A stretch of DNA of 7,563 nt, taken from NCBI GenBank assembly GCA_016764015.1, contig JAESSR010000030.1, positions 1 to 7,563 of the forward strand. The letters run 5' to 3'. Below are positions 6,377 through 7,563 of this stretch, piece after piece. The position numbers were made by a program, and so were the translations under genes. Within the stretch, counting starts at the first letter, position 1; each line of letters opens with the position of its first letter. The notes beneath the pieces were generated by a model. It saw nothing but the letters and a program-made list of their open reading frames with translations, was not told the origin of the DNA and ran no database searches. Source of the stretch: Phycisphaerales bacterium. Its GTDB lineage: Bacteria; Planctomycetota; Phycisphaerae; Phycisphaerales; UBA1924.

Positions 6377-7270
6377 TTGACACGAATGCAAAGAACGGAA
6401 TCAATCCTGGTTGGACTCGCACTTGTGACAGCATGCTCGCATGCAAGCGCACAGCAAGCGATCAACATGGATTCAGACTACGAGCTCACCGACATCATCT
6501 TCGATCTTGGTGTAAAAGAGACTCGTTGGGTATCAACGCTCACACCAATCTCGCTCGGAGAACTCAGCGAGTTGCGTGCAGGCGGGGTAGACCCGACTTG
6601 GATTGCGGAGCGGTTCGAAATCCCAAGCTTTGATTCCTCGACGCATCGTGTCACACAGAGCGATCATCCTTTGATGATTGAATCATGGGCAACACAGTTC
6701 GCCGATCAGCGAGGCGTACAACTCAACGATAAAATCTGGTTCTCGGTGGGGCGCACTACTGAACTCCGCGATGGCAATATCTCAGGGAGTGAAGGCACGC
6801 TCGCGAGCGACGATTCAGTTCGGGATCATATCCCAAGCCTTGCTCAGTCAGAGGGCGAGTACGACATTTATGATTTGTCATTCGAATGGGAAGCGATAAA
6901 GGCCGGCCCGGTCACGGTCTCATTGCTCTCGGGTCTCAAAGCGATTGAAGCAAATATCGGTAAACGAATCACCACCAACGGCGACACCAGGATCGAAACA
7001 GTTCACCGCTTCGCAGCCCTCCCGATGGTTGGTTCTGGGGTGCGTTGGAAGATCAGCGATGCTCTCTCGTTCTCAGGTGCGGCACTCACGCATCCGATTG
7101 ATTCGGGCGATGCGCTGATTGATTTCAATGCTTCGACCGAGCTTCGGCTTTCAAAGAATGTTGGATTCAGCGCAGGCTATCGCATCATCCGTTCCTCGTT
7201 TGAGGTTGGCTCGGTCAATACGCAGCTCGAGCAAGAAGGGCTCTTTGCCCGCTTGCAGATCAGCTTCTGA
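6377..7270 (+). CDS. Putative exported outer-membrane beta-barrel protein
   Basis: The function of this 297-residue protein is unknown. It opens with a short basic stretch and a hydrophobic core (about 10-19). ASA|Q at 23-26 reads as a signal peptidase I site, while V17-T18-A19-C20 fits a lipoprotein signal (lipobox), so the mature start is ambiguous. A first soluble part (about 27-115) contains a helical motif, SLGELSELRAGGVDPTWIAERF. From about 117 on, alternating polar and hydrophobic residues suggest amphipathic strands (about 117-130, 163-176, 178-196, 207-225, 227-238, 246-258, 261-276, 284-297). The chain ends in GLFARLQISF, with a terminal Phe, as in proteins recognised by the BAM barrel-assembly machinery. 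This supports an outer-membrane location, with about eight strands as a rough guess. It lies 36 bases after the hydrolase gene on the same strand. An 11-bp tandem duplication spans its stop codon. A soluble periplasmic beta-rich protein is the main alternative. Confidence 0.7.
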   Translation: MTRMQRTESILVGLALVTACSHASAQQAINMDSDYELTDIIFDLGVKETRWVSTLTPISLGELSELRAGGVDPTWIAERFEIPSFDSSTHRVTQSDHPLMIESWATQFADQRGVQLNDKIWFSVGRTTELRDGNISGSEGTLASDDSVRDHIPSLAQSEGEYDIYDLSFEWEAIKAGPVTVSLLSGLKAIEANIGKRITTNGDTRIETVHRFAALPMVGSGVRWKISDALSFSGAALTHPIDSGDALIDFNASTELRLSKNVGFSAGYRIIRSSFEVGSVNTQLEQEGLFARLQISF

Positions 7271-7278
7271 TCAGCTTC
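7258..7278 (+). repeat. 10-bp direct repeat spanning the barrel-protein stop
   Basis: GATCAGCTTC occurs at 7258-7267 and again at 7269-7278, a tandem duplication with an 11-bp period. The TGA stop (7268-7270) lies at the junction. Reading the sequence with one copy removed would extend the protein by eight residues, PLKQLGRV, to a TGA at 7303. Confidence 0.8.
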
Positions 7279-7330
7279 CCGCTTAAACAACTAGGTCGCG
7301 TCTGATGGCTCGTGTTTTTCCGAAAACTCG

Positions 7331-7492
7331 CCTCTCCCGGGCTTCCGAGGGAGCACCCATAGGGTGGTTGTGGCTGCAAAGCAGACGGAGGGGGTCTTGG
7401 GCGGTGTGTTTCTGGAATCCAAAGGGTAAAACAAATACAAGACCCCCTCCGCCTCACTGCGTTCGGCACCTCCCCCGGAGGCCCGGGGGAGG
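7331..7492. repeat. Nested inverted-repeat (MITE-like or REP-like) element
   Basis: This non-coding stretch holds three levels of inverted symmetry. The ends, 7334-7358 and 7465-7489, are inverse copies at 19 of 25 positions. Inside, CGGAGGGGGTCTTG (7386-7399) and its exact inverse at 7438-7451 form a perfect 14-bp stem around 38 bases. The right end itself folds as a perfect 10-bp hairpin, CCTCCCCCGG (7469-7478) with CCGGGGGAGG (7483-7492), around AGGC. GC is higher than in the flanks. It has no transposase, and no target-site duplication was recognised. Its wording (CTCACTGCGTTCGGCACC) resembles repeats I remember in planctomycete genomes. It starts 60 bases after the barrel-protein stop and may also end that transcript, but no T-run follows. 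Confidence 0.7.
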
Positions 7493-7563
7493 AGAGTGTT
7501 GAGGCAAACCAGTTGTCAGACTCAAGGTTCATCGGGAATAGTTTCATCGCTCATCATCCAACA
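7493..7563. other. Right-hand edge, no supported gene
   Basis: Between the repeat and the window end only short frames exist. On the minus strand 7563-7522 can be read as 13 codons (ending SDETIPDEP) to a TGA, which could be the last codons of a convergent gene lying beyond the window, but other minus frames also stop here and 13 codons prove nothing. Confidence 0.3.

Noticed and set aside
1045..7492. Possible common origin of the 1045-1130 and 7331-7492 repeats, which share GGGCTTCC.
   Set aside because: Eight GC-rich bases are too few, and the arms, loops and sizes differ; treated as separate families.
7260..7547. 95-codon minus-strand frame and 65-codon plus-strand frame (7305-7502) in the right-hand intergenic region.
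   Set aside because: Both read through the palindromic repeat, giving Pro/Arg/Gly-rich peptides without domain or ribosome binding site.
1..7563. CRISPR array, tRNA/rRNA genes, insertion sequence, prophage or defence island.
   Set aside because: No regularly spaced repeats, no cloverleaf or rRNA segments, no transposase, integrase, nuclease or toxin motifs were seen on either strand.

Overview
The window looks like chromosomal DNA from a planctomycete, most likely of the Phycisphaerae type. This is inferred from gene content, not from a marker search. Three things point that way: (1) a membrane protein carrying a CPxC-x11-CPEC zinc ribbon of the style that recurs in planctomycete membrane proteins; (2) a threonyl-tRNA synthetase whose catalytic-domain insertion (GCSCSH...GEIDG before MNCPHH) resembles planctomycete ThrRS as I remember them; (3) hairpin-rich, GC-rich repeats between genes. 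GC is moderate (about 60% in a thrS sample) and one gene is clearly more AT-rich (about 45% in a sample). A putative outer-membrane barrel protein implies a diderm envelope.

Layout from left to right. 1-124 is a leader with a possible promoter and a hairpin capped by UUCG. 125-1024 (+) encodes arsenite methyltransferase ArsM. 1025-1266 is non-coding and holds a near-perfect 28-bp inverted repeat, an intrinsic terminator and the 5' leader of thrS. 1267-3345 (+) is thrS. A dyad-symmetric stretch (3365-3395) precedes 3413-4669 (+), a multi-pass membrane protein of unknown function with a zinc ribbon. 4678-5421 (-) is a LOG-family nucleotide phosphoribohydrolase, convergent with the membrane protein. 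It is divergent, across a 79-bp gap, from 5501-6340 (+), an alpha/beta hydrolase. 6377-7270 (+) is an exported protein with an outer-membrane-barrel C-terminus. 7271-7563 has no convincing gene and contains a nested, MITE-like inverted repeat of about 160 bp.

The genes do not form one pathway. They are an arsenic detoxification gene, a housekeeping synthetase, a nucleotide-salvage-type enzyme, a hydrolase and two uncharacterised envelope proteins. Only the hydrolase and barrel-protein genes (36-bp gap, same strand) are spaced like an operon. I found no CRISPR array, tRNA, rRNA, transposase, phage gene or toxin-antitoxin pair, and nothing that amounts to a new multi-gene system. The most interesting content is between genes: three different structured repeats at gene borders, the uncharacterised zinc-ribbon membrane protein, and an 11-bp duplication that appears to set the end of the barrel protein.
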